From NCBI RefSeq assembly GCF_003931875.1, contig NZ_CP034245.1, positions 806,001 through 870,000 of the forward strand: 64,000 bases of DNA, written 5' to 3'. The DNA is from Microbacterium sp. 10M-3C3 (GTDB lineage Bacteria; Actinomycetota; Actinomycetes; Actinomycetales; Microbacteriaceae). A model generated the notes under the pieces. It did no database searches. It saw nothing but the letters and a program-made list of their open reading frames with translations, and had not been told where the DNA came from. Shown here in pieces: positions 51,695 to 60,126 of the stretch (position 1 is its first letter; each line of letters begins with the position of its first letter). The position numbers and the translations under genes are program-made.

Positions 51695-52459
51695 TCAGCG
51701 CGTCGTCGACGAGGCGGCGATGGGCGCCGGCCGGTAGCGCCGGCGCGGGCGCGGGAGGACCGGTTCGGTGGTCTCCGCAGCGACGGCGTCCGGATCGTTC
51801 GTGCCCGACGTGCGCGCGATGCGCGTGGTGCGCCGGTTGTCGACCCACGTGCCGAGCGAGACGGCGCCGAACACGAGCACGAGACCGCACGCGCCGACGA
51901 TCACGACGGTGCGCAGTCGGCTCGACAGCTTCTCGGTGGCGCGGTCGGGCTGAGAGACGACCAGCGGAGTGAACAGGTACCGGTCGTCGGCGCCGTTGAT
52001 CTTCTGGATGTCGTACAGGTTCTGCTCGAACAGCACGCCCAGCTCCGCGAGGGTGTCCAAGGACTGCTGCGGCGTCGCGCCCGTCGCGGTGATGGCCACC
52101 TGGAGGCCCGACCCGCCGGCGGCGGGTGCCGCCTCGTATTCGGTGCTCAACCCCATCGCGTCGAGCTGGTCGCCGACGTCGGGAGAGTTCAGCCGTGTGA
52201 TCGCGACGCTCGCAACCAGGTTCGGGTCGCTGGAGCGCAGGTACGGGTTGTTGTTGTTGAGGGCCTTCAGCGACGGATCCGCGCGCAGCTCGTCATCGGT
52301 CGGCACCTGCGGGTTCGCCACTGCGTACGACAGGGTCGCCTCGTACTCGCGCGGCCCCTCGGCGTACACGTACACCGACGCCGCGACGGCGATGATGATC
52401 GCCGGCAGGGCGAACCACTTCTGCCGCCAGATGGTTCGGATGACAGCCATCGGATCCAT
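51695..52459 (-). CDS. Wzz-like chain-length/co-polymerase protein without kinase domain
   Basis: 254 residues from ATG 52459, one base after the polymerase stop (TGATATG). Membrane helix near residues 17-33 (WFALPAIIIAVAASVYVYA), an extracellular domain with YEATLSYAVANPQVPTDDEL and GSGLQVAITATGATPQQS, a second helix near 193-212 (VVIVGACGLVLVFGAVSLG) and an Arg-rich cytoplasmic tail. The layout is Wzz, but the kinase and Tyr cluster seen at 7713-9164 are absent. It may act with that kinase or alone. Confidence 0.85.
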   Translation of the reverse strand: MDPMAVIRTIWRQKWFALPAIIIAVAASVYVYAEGPREYEATLSYAVANPQVPTDDELRADPSLKALNNNNPYLRSSDPNLVASVAITRLNSPDVGDQLDAMGLSTEYEAAPAAGGSGLQVAITATGATPQQSLDTLAELGVLFEQNLYDIQKINGADDRYLFTPLVVSQPDRATEKLSSRLRTVVIVGACGLVLVFGAVSLGTWVDNRRTTRIARTSGTNDPDAVAAETTEPVLPRPRRRYRPAPIAASSTTR

Positions 52460-52460
52460 A

Positions 52461-53864
52461 TCAGTCCCCAATTCCGATCGAGGGGCTCCCCAGGCCCCGG
52501 GCGAAGGCGTCCTCCTCGTCGCGCACCATGCGCCACACCGCGCCGCCGAGGCCGACGAGAAGCGGGTAGAGCAGAGCGAAGACGGGGAAGGACAGAGAGT
52601 CGAAGGTCGCCGAGCACACCGCGGCGACGCAGAGGCCCGCCGCGACGGCGCCGGCGAGGCACTTGAGGGCGGGTGAGATGGCGTGCCGGGCGGCGTGGAT
52701 GCCCGCGATCCCCGGAAGCACCAGGTAGATGACGAGCCCGCTCAGCCCCACGAGGCCCAGCGTCACGACACCGTTGAGGTACTGGTTGTCCAGGATCTGG
52801 AGAGCGTTGGCCGGCTGGTAGTTGCCCGGGCCCAGACCGAAGAGCGGATGCGCGTCGATCAGGCGCGCGACGCGCGGGTAGTTGTTGACACGCGTGGCGA
52901 TGGACGGATCGGACGTGTCGGCGGTGAGCGCGCCGGTGAGCGTCGTCACGAACCCGGGGATCGTCATGAAGAGCACGAGGAGCACGAACGGCAGCGCGAC
53001 GAGCACGCGGCGTCGGGCCACGCGAGGGAGGAACGGGATCGAGACGGCCAGGGCCACGACGGCGGCGAGCATGCCCGATCGAGACACCGACGAGGCGACG
53101 CCGAAGCCCAGCAGCGCGGTCTGCGCCCAGTGCCACACCCGCGACCCGCGCGGGTCGTAGAGCGCACGCCAGATGGATACCGGCAGCAGCATGCCGCTGA
53201 TCACTGCGAACTCGATGGAGTGGAACGTGCTTCCGGCCACGCGTACGAGGTTGCCCCGCGCCTGGAAGGGCGTCGCACCGCCGTTGTCGGTGAAGCCGGG
53301 CATCAAGAGGTGCACCCACTGCATCGGGTCGAGGCGGAAGGCGAACTGCACCACTCCAACGAGGCAGCTGAACGCGGCGCCGGCCAGGAGCCATCGGAGA
53401 AGCCGCATGACGTCGCCCATGCTGCGGATGCATTCGCTGGTGACCAGGACGAGTCCGGCACTGGCGGCGACGAGGATTAGCCAGCGGTCGGCGGCCGCGG
53501 TGCCCGTCGCGTCGACGTCTCCCGACCACCCGCCGTGCATCGCGGCGTAGGACGCGCCGACACCGAGGATCAGGAAGCCGAGCGCAAGGCGACCAGGGTG
53601 TCGGAGGGGGATCGGGTTGTGCAGGCCCCACATCCACGAGCACACCCACAGGGCCAAGAGCAGGCACGAGAGGATGATCGGCACGGTGCCGGCGGCCCCG
53701 ATGGTCTTGATGACCATGTTGGAGGGGAAGAAGAAGAGGGCGAAGGCCGTGACGCACAGCAGCAGCGGCGTCGCCCCCGCCTGCCCGGCTCCGGGCACGA
53801 AACGGGAACGCGTGTCCGCGCTGGATATGCGCGCACGCGTAGAAAGAGCCCCCAGTGGCACCAT
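52461..53864 (-). CDS. wzy: O-antigen ligase/polymerase-like protein (Wzy)
   Basis: 467 residues from ATG 53864. About twelve membrane helices and, in the long outer loop, PRVARLIDAHPLFGLGPGNY, the H-P-x-x-G-x-G-x-G signature of the Wzy_C/WaaL superfamily, with SVSRSGMLAAVVALAVSIPF before it. It polymerises repeat units on the outer face. Better supported than the polymerase at 3748. TATACT at 53899-53904 (minus strand) is a likely -10, giving a leader of about 28 bases that contains a TGGGGA box. Confidence 0.9.
   Translation of the reverse strand: MVPLGALSTRARISSADTRSRFVPGAGQAGATPLLLCVTAFALFFFPSNMVIKTIGAAGTVPIILSCLLLALWVCSWMWGLHNPIPLRHPGRLALGFLILGVGASYAAMHGGWSGDVDATGTAAADRWLILVAASAGLVLVTSECIRSMGDVMRLLRWLLAGAAFSCLVGVVQFAFRLDPMQWVHLLMPGFTDNGGATPFQARGNLVRVAGSTFHSIEFAVISGMLLPVSIWRALYDPRGSRVWHWAQTALLGFGVASSVSRSGMLAAVVALAVSIPFLPRVARRRVLVALPFVLLVLFMTIPGFVTTLTGALTADTSDPSIATRVNNYPRVARLIDAHPLFGLGPGNYQPANALQILDNQYLNGVVTLGLVGLSGLVIYLVLPGIAGIHAARHAISPALKCLAGAVAAGLCVAAVCSATFDSLSFPVFALLYPLLVGLGGAVWRMVRDEEDAFARGLGSPSIGIGD
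52464..52473 (-). promoter_or_regulatory. Start-proximal TGGGGA box, copy 3
   Basis: On the minus strand AATTGGGGAC lies just before the Wzz-like ATG at 52459, overlapping the last codons of the polymerase gene. Aligned to the others it reads ATTGGGGACT. Confidence 0.5.
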
Positions 53865-53868
53865 CGTG

Positions 53869-53878
53869 ATTCCCCAGT
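53869..53878 (-). promoter_or_regulatory. Start-proximal TGGGGA box, copy 4
   Basis: On the minus strand ACTGGGGAAT ends four bases before the polymerase ATG at 53864; the flanks TGA...TCA make it weakly palindromic. Confidence 0.55.
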
Positions 53879-53898
53879 CAGCCGATAGTCCGATGTCG

Positions 53899-53904
53899 AG
53901 TATA
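53899..53904 (-). promoter_or_regulatory. Probable -10 element for the second polymerase gene
   Basis: TATACT on the minus strand, 35 bases before the ATG at 53864, without a clear -35. Same hexamer as upstream of the giant DUF4082 gene. Confidence 0.5.
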
Positions 53905-53937
53905 GCTCCCTCGGGGGCAGGAGGGAACGGCCGGCCC

Positions 53938-54864
53938 TCAGGTGGATGGATCGGGCCGCAGCCGCGCGGAGATGCGCTCGACGAGTGCGCGGCGTTCGGA
54001 GAGCGTGAACCGCTCGGTGGACTGGATGGCGACGCCCACTGCACCGCCGGAGACCCCACCCACGAAGGCATCCACGCCCGTCGGCGAGGAGAGATCGTAG
54101 AACCAGCCCGCGTGGACGAGGTCGTCCGGGGTCGCCTCGTGCTCTGCGCCGTGAGCGACGTCCGCGACGTACACGCCGTACAGGATGTACTCCGACAGCT
54201 GCCGCTCGCCGAGCACGCCGATGTCCCAGCGGCGGCCCGTCACATCGGCGATGCGCCGCTGCATCCGACGCACCGTCCCGGCGTCCCACGTGATGAGGTT
54301 GCCAATGTAGTCGGCGCCGCTGTAGCCCGTGACGGGCAAGCCGAGCAGGCGCTGGGCGGTCTCGTGCCAGGCGGCGTGCATCGCGCTGTCGGAGGTCGCG
54401 CCCGGCACGGCGTACAGGCGCGTGAGCGCGCCGCCGGTCAGGCGCTCGGCGGGTGTCGGCCGGATGAGCACGATGTCGCTGTCGGCGAAGACGATCGTGT
54501 CGCTGCGGACGTATGCGGGGGCCGAGAGCTTCACGATCTGCTGGATGATCCAGCCCCGCGCGGGTCCGCGAGGCGTCCACCAGACCTCGCGCAGCCGCCG
54601 CTGGAACCGGCCGACGCCGATGCGCTGCGGCAGCGGGATTTTGCGATAGTCGCGGGGGAGCACGTCCTCGACGAGCACGATGCGCCGCCGCGCCGACCGC
54701 AGGGGCGCGAACAGCGCGGCATCCGAGCGCGGCACGACGAGCACGTGCTCCACGCGGTCGTCGAGGTGGGCGTCGACGCTCGCGCACAGGTCGTGGGCGA
54801 GCGCGAGATCCCCGCGGTAGCTGATCGTGACGAGCGAGGCGGCGATGTCGGGCGCGGTCGTCAT
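53938..54864 (-). CDS. DUF6492-like putative glycosyltransferase
   Basis: 308 residues from ATG 54864. ASLVTISYRGDLALAHDLCA, HVLVVPRSDAALFAPL, WIIQQIVKLSAPAYV and TIVFADSDIVLIRP are the landmarks; DSD would serve as the DXD of a GT-A fold. The pattern fits DUF6492 proteins common in actinobacterial polysaccharide loci, whose activity is untested. It lies 31 bases after the DUF4082-glycosidase gene on the same strand and may be co-transcribed. Confidence 0.75.
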   Translation of the reverse strand: MTTAPDIAASLVTISYRGDLALAHDLCASVDAHLDDRVEHVLVVPRSDAALFAPLRSARRRIVLVEDVLPRDYRKIPLPQRIGVGRFQRRLREVWWTPRGPARGWIIQQIVKLSAPAYVRSDTIVFADSDIVLIRPTPAERLTGGALTRLYAVPGATSDSAMHAAWHETAQRLLGLPVTGYSGADYIGNLITWDAGTVRRMQRRIADVTGRRWDIGVLGERQLSEYILYGVYVADVAHGAEHEATPDDLVHAGWFYDLSSPTGVDAFVGGVSGGAVGVAIQSTERFTLSERRALVERISARLRPDPST

Positions 54865-54895
54865 GGCCGGCGCGGTCCTTCCCGCGGCGCGCGAT

Positions 54896-57577
54896 TCACC
54901 TCAGCGCGACGCGATAGATGTGGTGGTCCTGCTCCGACGCGAAGGAATCGGTGAACGAACCGTTCTCGATCCGAAGTGTACGGCCCTCGCCGACCACCTC
55001 CACCGTCCCGGTCATGCCCGCCGGGAGCGTGAAGCTGCGCGCGCCCGTGCCTCCGTCGGTCATGGCGAGGATGTACGCAGCCCCGTCGTGCGCCTTGAGG
55101 GCGGTCTCCAGGCCCGCTCCGAAACTCCACGCATACGACGGCGAGTTGATCACCGGCGCCATCGCACGCACTGACGCGTTCACATCTGCCACGCTGCGCC
55201 GCAGCGCCTCGCCGCACTCGACGAGCGAGTACATGCCGCACGCGGGATCGTTGTTGTGCTGGAAGTACGCGATGCCGGCGGCCCCGTGGATGATCGCATT
55301 CCACACCGCACCCTCGATCTGGTCGCCCGTGATCCGCCGCGCGCCGTCTTCGGTGAGGAACGGCTTGGCCGTCTCGACGAAGACCCAATTGGGCTTGGAC
55401 GCCGCCGGCGACATGAAGGACTCCATGCGGTCTTGCTGCCAGCCGTACGCTCCCGCCGATGCGGGATCGCGTCCGTCCGGCCAGAACGACGAGTCGCGCA
55501 GCAGGTCACCCACGTGCGGGCTCGTGTACGCGTACTTGTCGACGCTCGTGGCATCCACGAGGCCGACGTGGTCGTCCATCGTGGTCGGGGCCCACCACGT
55601 GCCGAGGACCCCGTTGCCGAAGTTCGCCTGCAGGAACCGCCCGTCGTTCAGGGCGCGGAACGAAGCCGCGTAGCCGCGCTGGACCTCGAGGCGACCCTGC
55701 TCGCCGTTGTCGCGCGACCAGTCCTCGGTGCAGCCGGAGTAGCCCATGTCGCACTCGTCGCTGATATGCCAACCGACCACGCGTGGATCGTCGCCGACTT
55801 CGGCCGCCGTCCACTCGCTCTGGGCGAGGACGGAGATTCCCTTCGATGTGATCGAGGACATCGGCGAACCGTCGTGCTCGGCGCCCATGTAGGTGTTGAT
55901 GCCGATCGCTGCGAGCGAAGAGGCATGGGAGGGCTTGCCGAAGAACACGGCGATCGGGAAGAACGACGGATCGGTCCAACCCGCGCGCGTCGCCTTCGAC
56001 CACTGGCCGTAGTACGCCGGTCCGCCCCACCACGCCTCGGTCGGAAGCCCGAGTACGGTGCCGGCCGTCGGGCGCGGGCTGGGCGTCGAGGTCGGGGCGG
56101 GGGTGGGGGCGAGTGTCGGCGCCGGCGTCGCGGTCGGCTGCGGCGTGGCGGTCGACGTGGGCGACGGCGACGGTGATCCGCTCGGCGACGGGCTGGAGGT
56201 GGGCGTCGGCTGGGCCGACGTGGGTGCGAAGCGCACGTCGACGTAGTAGTTCGAGTTGCGGAAGTTCTCCGTCGGATAGGCGCCCTCGCCGTATGCGTAG
56301 ACGCCGGCGCCCGGCGGGACGGAGAACCACGCGTTCTCGATGCCGACGTCGAAGTAGTGCTCGTCCGCGCTGTAGCGGCCGGCGGCGGCGACGTAGGAGA
56401 CGACGTACATGCTGCCCGGGGCGACGGCGACGGGCCGGTCGAGCTCCGCCGTCTGCCATCCGGTGCCCTCGTCGGGGAACCGAGCGGTCGCGAGGGCCGT
56501 TCCGCCCTCGCTCCACAGCGTGCCGGTGTGCGGACCGGTGTTGGCAGCCGTCCGGTAGAACCGCAGCGCGGTCACGGCCCCATCGACCTTCGGGACGAAC
56601 CGCATGCCGAGCTCGACCGAACGGCGGTCGGGATCGACGGGCGTCGAGGGCGCGACCTCGGCGCCGAACACGCCGCCGGCCGTCGGGGTGGGTCGGGGGT
56701 CGGGCGCGGGAGCGCTCGGCCCGGGGTTCGGCGCTGTCGGCTCGGGCGCCGGGCCGGTCGGCTCCGGGCCGGGTGTCGAAGGTTCCGGCGACGGAGTGCT
56801 CGGCGTGGACGGTTCGGGAGACGGAGTGCTCGGCTCGGGCGCGGCGGGCGTCGGTTGAAAGGTCACGTCGACGAAGTAGTTGGAGTCGCCATACACCTGG
56901 GTGGGGAACCCGCCCGCACCGTAGGCATAGACCCCCGCGTGGGCGGGGACCGTCAGTTCGGCGGTCTCGGTCGCCTGCGTGAACCAGTACTCGTCGGCGG
57001 CGTAGCGGCCGCTGGGCGCGACATACGACGCCGTGTAGAGAACGCCGGCGTGCACGGGCACGGCAGGCTCGAGCGCCACGGTCTGCCAGCCGTCGGGCGA
57101 CGCGGTGTCGTCGAACGTGGCGCGGGCAAGCACTTCTCCGTCCGGCCCCCACAGCGTGCCGACGTGCGGGCCGGTGTTGTCGGCGGTGCGGTAGAACCGC
57201 AAGGCCGACACCGTGCCGTCGGTCCTCGGCGCGAAGCGCAGGCCGAGCTCGACCGAGCGCTGGTCGGGGTCGACCGGCGTCACCGGCACCACATCGTCCG
57301 AGAAGACGCCGACGGGCGCGTCGGATGCGGCGGCGAGGGCCGCGGTGAACGACGGCGAGGGCCCAGGGTCGCGCGGGGCGGCAGCATCGCCGAAGACCGA
57401 CACCGTGACGGCCGTGGCCACGGGCGGCGTAGCCGCCTCGCCGGACAGCCGCGCGAGCACGACCGAACTCACGAGGGCGAGGGATGTCGCGAGGCACACG
57501 CACGTCGCGACCAGGAGGGCCAGCACGAGGCGCGAGCCGGTGCGGAGCGGGTGCTCCTCGACAGTGGGGGGCAACAT
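54896..57577 (-). CDS. Secreted protein: two DUF4082 domains plus a glycoside-hydrolase-like domain
   Basis: 893 residues from ATG 57577. A membrane segment near residues 18-41 (LVLALLVATCVCLATSLALV) is a signal anchor. DUF4082 copies lie at about 90-245 and 299-450 (LRFYRTADNTGPHVGTLW), joined by PEPSTPSPEP-type linkers, then a Thr/Pro linker to about 500. Residues 505-893 look like a (beta/alpha)8 hydrolase: VVGWHISDECDMGYSGC and NWVFVETAKPFLTEDGARRI offer two acidic candidates, followed by an all-beta end (GTVEVVGEGRTLRIENGSFT). It may trim or remodel the polymer outside the cell. No exact GH family is claimed. Confidence 0.88.
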   Translation of the reverse strand: MLPPTVEEHPLRTGSRLVLALLVATCVCLATSLALVSSVVLARLSGEAATPPVATAVTVSVFGDAAAPRDPGPSPSFTAALAAASDAPVGVFSDDVVPVTPVDPDQRSVELGLRFAPRTDGTVSALRFYRTADNTGPHVGTLWGPDGEVLARATFDDTASPDGWQTVALEPAVPVHAGVLYTASYVAPSGRYAADEYWFTQATETAELTVPAHAGVYAYGAGGFPTQVYGDSNYFVDVTFQPTPAAPEPSTPSPEPSTPSTPSPEPSTPGPEPTGPAPEPTAPNPGPSAPAPDPRPTPTAGGVFGAEVAPSTPVDPDRRSVELGMRFVPKVDGAVTALRFYRTAANTGPHTGTLWSEGGTALATARFPDEGTGWQTAELDRPVAVAPGSMYVVSYVAAAGRYSADEHYFDVGIENAWFSVPPGAGVYAYGEGAYPTENFRNSNYYVDVRFAPTSAQPTPTSSPSPSGSPSPSPTSTATPQPTATPAPTLAPTPAPTSTPSPRPTAGTVLGLPTEAWWGGPAYYGQWSKATRAGWTDPSFFPIAVFFGKPSHASSLAAIGINTYMGAEHDGSPMSSITSKGISVLAQSEWTAAEVGDDPRVVGWHISDECDMGYSGCTEDWSRDNGEQGRLEVQRGYAASFRALNDGRFLQANFGNGVLGTWWAPTTMDDHVGLVDATSVDKYAYTSPHVGDLLRDSSFWPDGRDPASAGAYGWQQDRMESFMSPAASKPNWVFVETAKPFLTEDGARRITGDQIEGAVWNAIIHGAAGIAYFQHNNDPACGMYSLVECGEALRRSVADVNASVRAMAPVINSPSYAWSFGAGLETALKAHDGAAYILAMTDGGTGARSFTLPAGMTGTVEVVGEGRTLRIENGSFTDSFASEQDHHIYRVALR

Positions 57578-57686
57578 GGGCGGATCGGCTCCTCAGGCGC
57601 AGGCATGCGTCGGTCAGCCCCTCCGAGGAGGGTACCAGTGTCGGCGGGCCGCGTCACCGGGCGGGCGAGGATCCGGTCGCGCCGCG

Positions 57687-58655
57687 TCAGGACGGGCCGG
57701 GCTGCGCAGGCGTGTCGGAGCGATCGCGTCGCGCGGCGGGGAGCGAGGACCACGTCGACGCGCGCACGAGATGGCGCAGCGCCGCGCTATGTCCGGCCGA
57801 GCGCCCGGCCCGGAGGGCCGATCCCAGGATCGCCGCCGCGCGCACGGCACCCGCCGCGCGCGGCGCGTGCTTGCGCGCGTACCGGACGCGGTTGACCGCC
57901 AGCAGGGCGTCGAGCGCCGGCGAGCTCCCCGACCCGCCCTGGCTGTGGTGGACGACCGCGTCGGGGACGTACCGGATGCGGTAGCCGGCGTCGCGCACGC
58001 GACGGCAGTAGTCCGTCTCCTCCGAGTAGAGGAAGAAGCGCTCGTCCCACGCGCCGACCCGGGCGGCGACGTCGGCGCGCACGAGCAGCGCGGCGCCGCT
58101 GGCCCAGTCGGCGTCGCGCGGCGACGCGTACGCGCCCGCGTCGCGGATCCACTCCGTCAGGCGTGCCGGCCGCCGCCGCCACACCGGCCCGAGCGCGGCG
58201 TCCGCGAACGCCCGCAGCACCGTCGGCTCGTGATGCAGCGAGTCGGTCGTGGTGCCGTCGTCGTCGAGGATCCGCGGGGCGGTGACCCCGATCGAGCCGT
58301 CCGCGTGGGCCGCCTGGTGCAGGCGCATCACCGCTCCCCGCGTCACGCGCAGATCGGGATTGAGGACGAGCACGTCCTCGCCCGCGCGCACGCGCGCCAT
58401 GCCGACGTTGATCCCTCCCGCGTACCCGAGGTTGCCGCCCGCGGCGACGGCGATCACATCGTCGTGAGCCGCCGCCACCGCGCGCGTGTCATCGGTCGAG
58501 GAGTTGTCCACGAGGATCACGCGCAGCCGGAGATCCGCCGTCTCCGGGCGCAGCGACGCGAGGAGGCCCGGCAGGTCGCGCGCGCTGTTGTAGGTGACGA
58601 TCACGACGGCCACGTCGGCGCGCGCGGTGGTGTCGGTGTGGAACCGGCCGATCAC
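57687..58655 (-). CDS. Glycosyltransferase, family 2 (rhamnosyl-type)
   Basis: 322 residues from GTG 58655, overlapping the VanZ-like stop (GTGA). VAVVIVTYNSARDLPGLLAS, VILVDNSSTDDTRAV, GGNLGYAGGINVGMARV, VLVLNPDLRVT (NPD) and WASGAALLVRADVAARVGAW followed by DERFFLYSEETDYCRRVRDA are the full motif set of WbbL-like family 2 enzymes. Its middle and C-terminal parts resemble the N-terminal half of the fusion protein at 62167-63888. Confidence 0.94.
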   Translation of the reverse strand: MIGRFHTDTTARADVAVVIVTYNSARDLPGLLASLRPETADLRLRVILVDNSSTDDTRAVAAAHDDVIAVAAGGNLGYAGGINVGMARVRAGEDVLVLNPDLRVTRGAVMRLHQAAHADGSIGVTAPRILDDDGTTTDSLHHEPTVLRAFADAALGPVWRRRPARLTEWIRDAGAYASPRDADWASGAALLVRADVAARVGAWDERFFLYSEETDYCRRVRDAGYRIRYVPDAVVHHSQGGSGSSPALDALLAVNRVRYARKHAPRAAGAVRAAAILGSALRAGRSAGHSAALRHLVRASTWSSLPAARRDRSDTPAQPGPS

Positions 58656-59104
58656 GGGGTGCCTTCCTGTCGCGTGGCGCGGGCGCGGGCGGCTCGCACC
58701 GCGAGCGCCGCGATGACGGCGCCGATCGCGGCGCCGAGCGTGTTCGCGAGCACGTCGCGCGGCGAGGCCATGCGCCCGGGCAGCAGCTCCTGCACGAGCT
58801 CGGCGCCGGCCGACAGGGCGAGCGCCAGGACGACGCCGAGCCACACGCGCCGCGACACAAGGGTCACGAGCAGACCCACCGGCACGAACAGTGCGATGTT
58901 CGCGGCGAACTCGACCCAGCCCTGGCGCACCATGGCGAGCCCCAGGTCGTCCCGCAGCAGCGCGGTCGTCGCGGCGACCACCCGCTCGGGCGAGACCGGC
59001 GAGAGCAGCACCGCGCCGACGATCGCCACGTAGGCCGCGAGCGCCCACGCCGCCCCTCGGCGCAGGCGCCGGCCAGACGCGCCCACCTCGGCCACGGCGG
59101 TCAT
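58652..59104 (-). CDS. VanZ-like membrane protein (polysaccharide locus)
   Basis: 150 residues from ATG 59104. Four helices; FAANIALFVPVGLLVTLVSR and AELVQELLPGRMASPRDVLA followed by NTLGAAIGAVIAAL are the VanZ core. It is translationally coupled on both sides (ATGA and GTGA overlaps), so it belongs to the glycosyltransferase-containing run 62046-57687. The other VanZ-like protein at 21498 shares the core but not the ends. No proven function. Confidence 0.9.
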   Translation of the reverse strand: MTAVAEVGASGRRLRRGAAWALAAYVAIVGAVLLSPVSPERVVAATTALLRDDLGLAMVRQGWVEFAANIALFVPVGLLVTLVSRRVWLGVVLALALSAGAELVQELLPGRMASPRDVLANTLGAAIGAVIAALAVRAARARATRQEGTP

Positions 59105-60126
59105 GACCCGCTCCGCACGACCGAGGGCGACCATGCGTGCTCGATGAAGACGACCGGCGCGCGGGAGCCGTCGGCCGCGAGCCGCCACACGTCGGAGTCG
59201 CCGACGGCGCCGTCGCGCGGCATGCCGTACAGGAGAGTGGCGTTGTCGAGCCACTCGATCTGGTCGTCGATGCTGCGGTCTTCGGGCAGCGTCGCGACGG
59301 CGCCGGTGGCGATGTCGTAGATCGCGGGCGTCCAGTGCACGCTCTCCCCGGCGGCGGACGTCACGCGCTTGAACGCGATGCGCGTGCCGTCGGGCGACAG
59401 CGACGGGCACTCGACGTTGGCGGCGAGGGTCGTCAGGGTGCGCGTGCGGAGGTCGCCGCGGACGAGCGCGGTTCCGCCGCTGACGGTGAATCCGACGGTC
59501 GCGTAGAAGGTGTCGTCGTCGACGAACGTGATGCCCCAGTAGTTGCGATCGGTCGGAGCGCTCGGAGCTCCGTCCACGAGCAGCGTCCAGTCCTCGAGGT
59601 TGCCGCGGTCCTCGCCGTCGGCGGTGTGGATGCTCGTCGCCGTCGAGAACCCGACGGTCGCGTACGAGTCGCCCGTGACGAAGGACGTCGTCGCGACGAG
59701 CGATCCGTCCGGCGACAGACGCGTGCGACTCGGGATGCCCGGAAGCGCCCACCGCGCGCGCACCTCCTCGTCGGCGCCGTAGAGCGTCGCCGAGTACGAC
59801 GGCACGATGCCGCGCTCGATCCGCAGGCACGAGAACTGGTCGGCGCGCGCATCCACCCGGTCGCACGCGACGTCTCCCACGGTGCGGTCGCCGGACGGAT
59901 CGTCGAGCGCGACGCTCGAGACGAGCCCGTAGGCACTGCCGGGCTCGGTGTTGCGGAACACGATGCGGTCGCCCGCGACGGCCACGCCGGTCGAGGTGCC
60001 CGCCGCCAGCGGGGTCGACCGCGTCTCCGTGAAGCGCTGCCAGGCGAGAACCCCGACGACGGCCGTCGCGCCCAGCGACACCGCCGCCACGCCGGCCACG
60101 ATCGTCCACTTCCCCCGGTCGTTCAT
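59101..60126 (-). CDS. Membrane-anchored TolB/PD40-like beta-propeller protein
   Basis: 341 residues from ATG 60126. One N-terminal membrane helix (WTIVAGVAAVSLGATAVVGV), then repeating blade-like strands: RTRLSPDGSLVATTSF, CPSLSPDGTRIAFKRV and DDQIEWLDNATLLYG carry the S-P-D-G motif of TolB/PD40 propellers. It faces outside. Coupled by overlaps to the MFS gene upstream and VanZ downstream. Possible sensor or scaffold for polymer export; untested. Confidence 0.87.
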   Translation of the reverse strand: MNDRGKWTIVAGVAAVSLGATAVVGVLAWQRFTETRSTPLAAGTSTGVAVAGDRIVFRNTEPGSAYGLVSSVALDDPSGDRTVGDVACDRVDARADQFSCLRIERGIVPSYSATLYGADEEVRARWALPGIPSRTRLSPDGSLVATTSFVTGDSYATVGFSTATSIHTADGEDRGNLEDWTLLVDGAPSAPTDRNYWGITFVDDDTFYATVGFTVSGGTALVRGDLRTRTLTTLAANVECPSLSPDGTRIAFKRVTSAAGESVHWTPAIYDIATGAVATLPEDRSIDDQIEWLDNATLLYGMPRDGAVGDSDVWRLAADGSRAPVVFIEHAWSPSVVRSGS

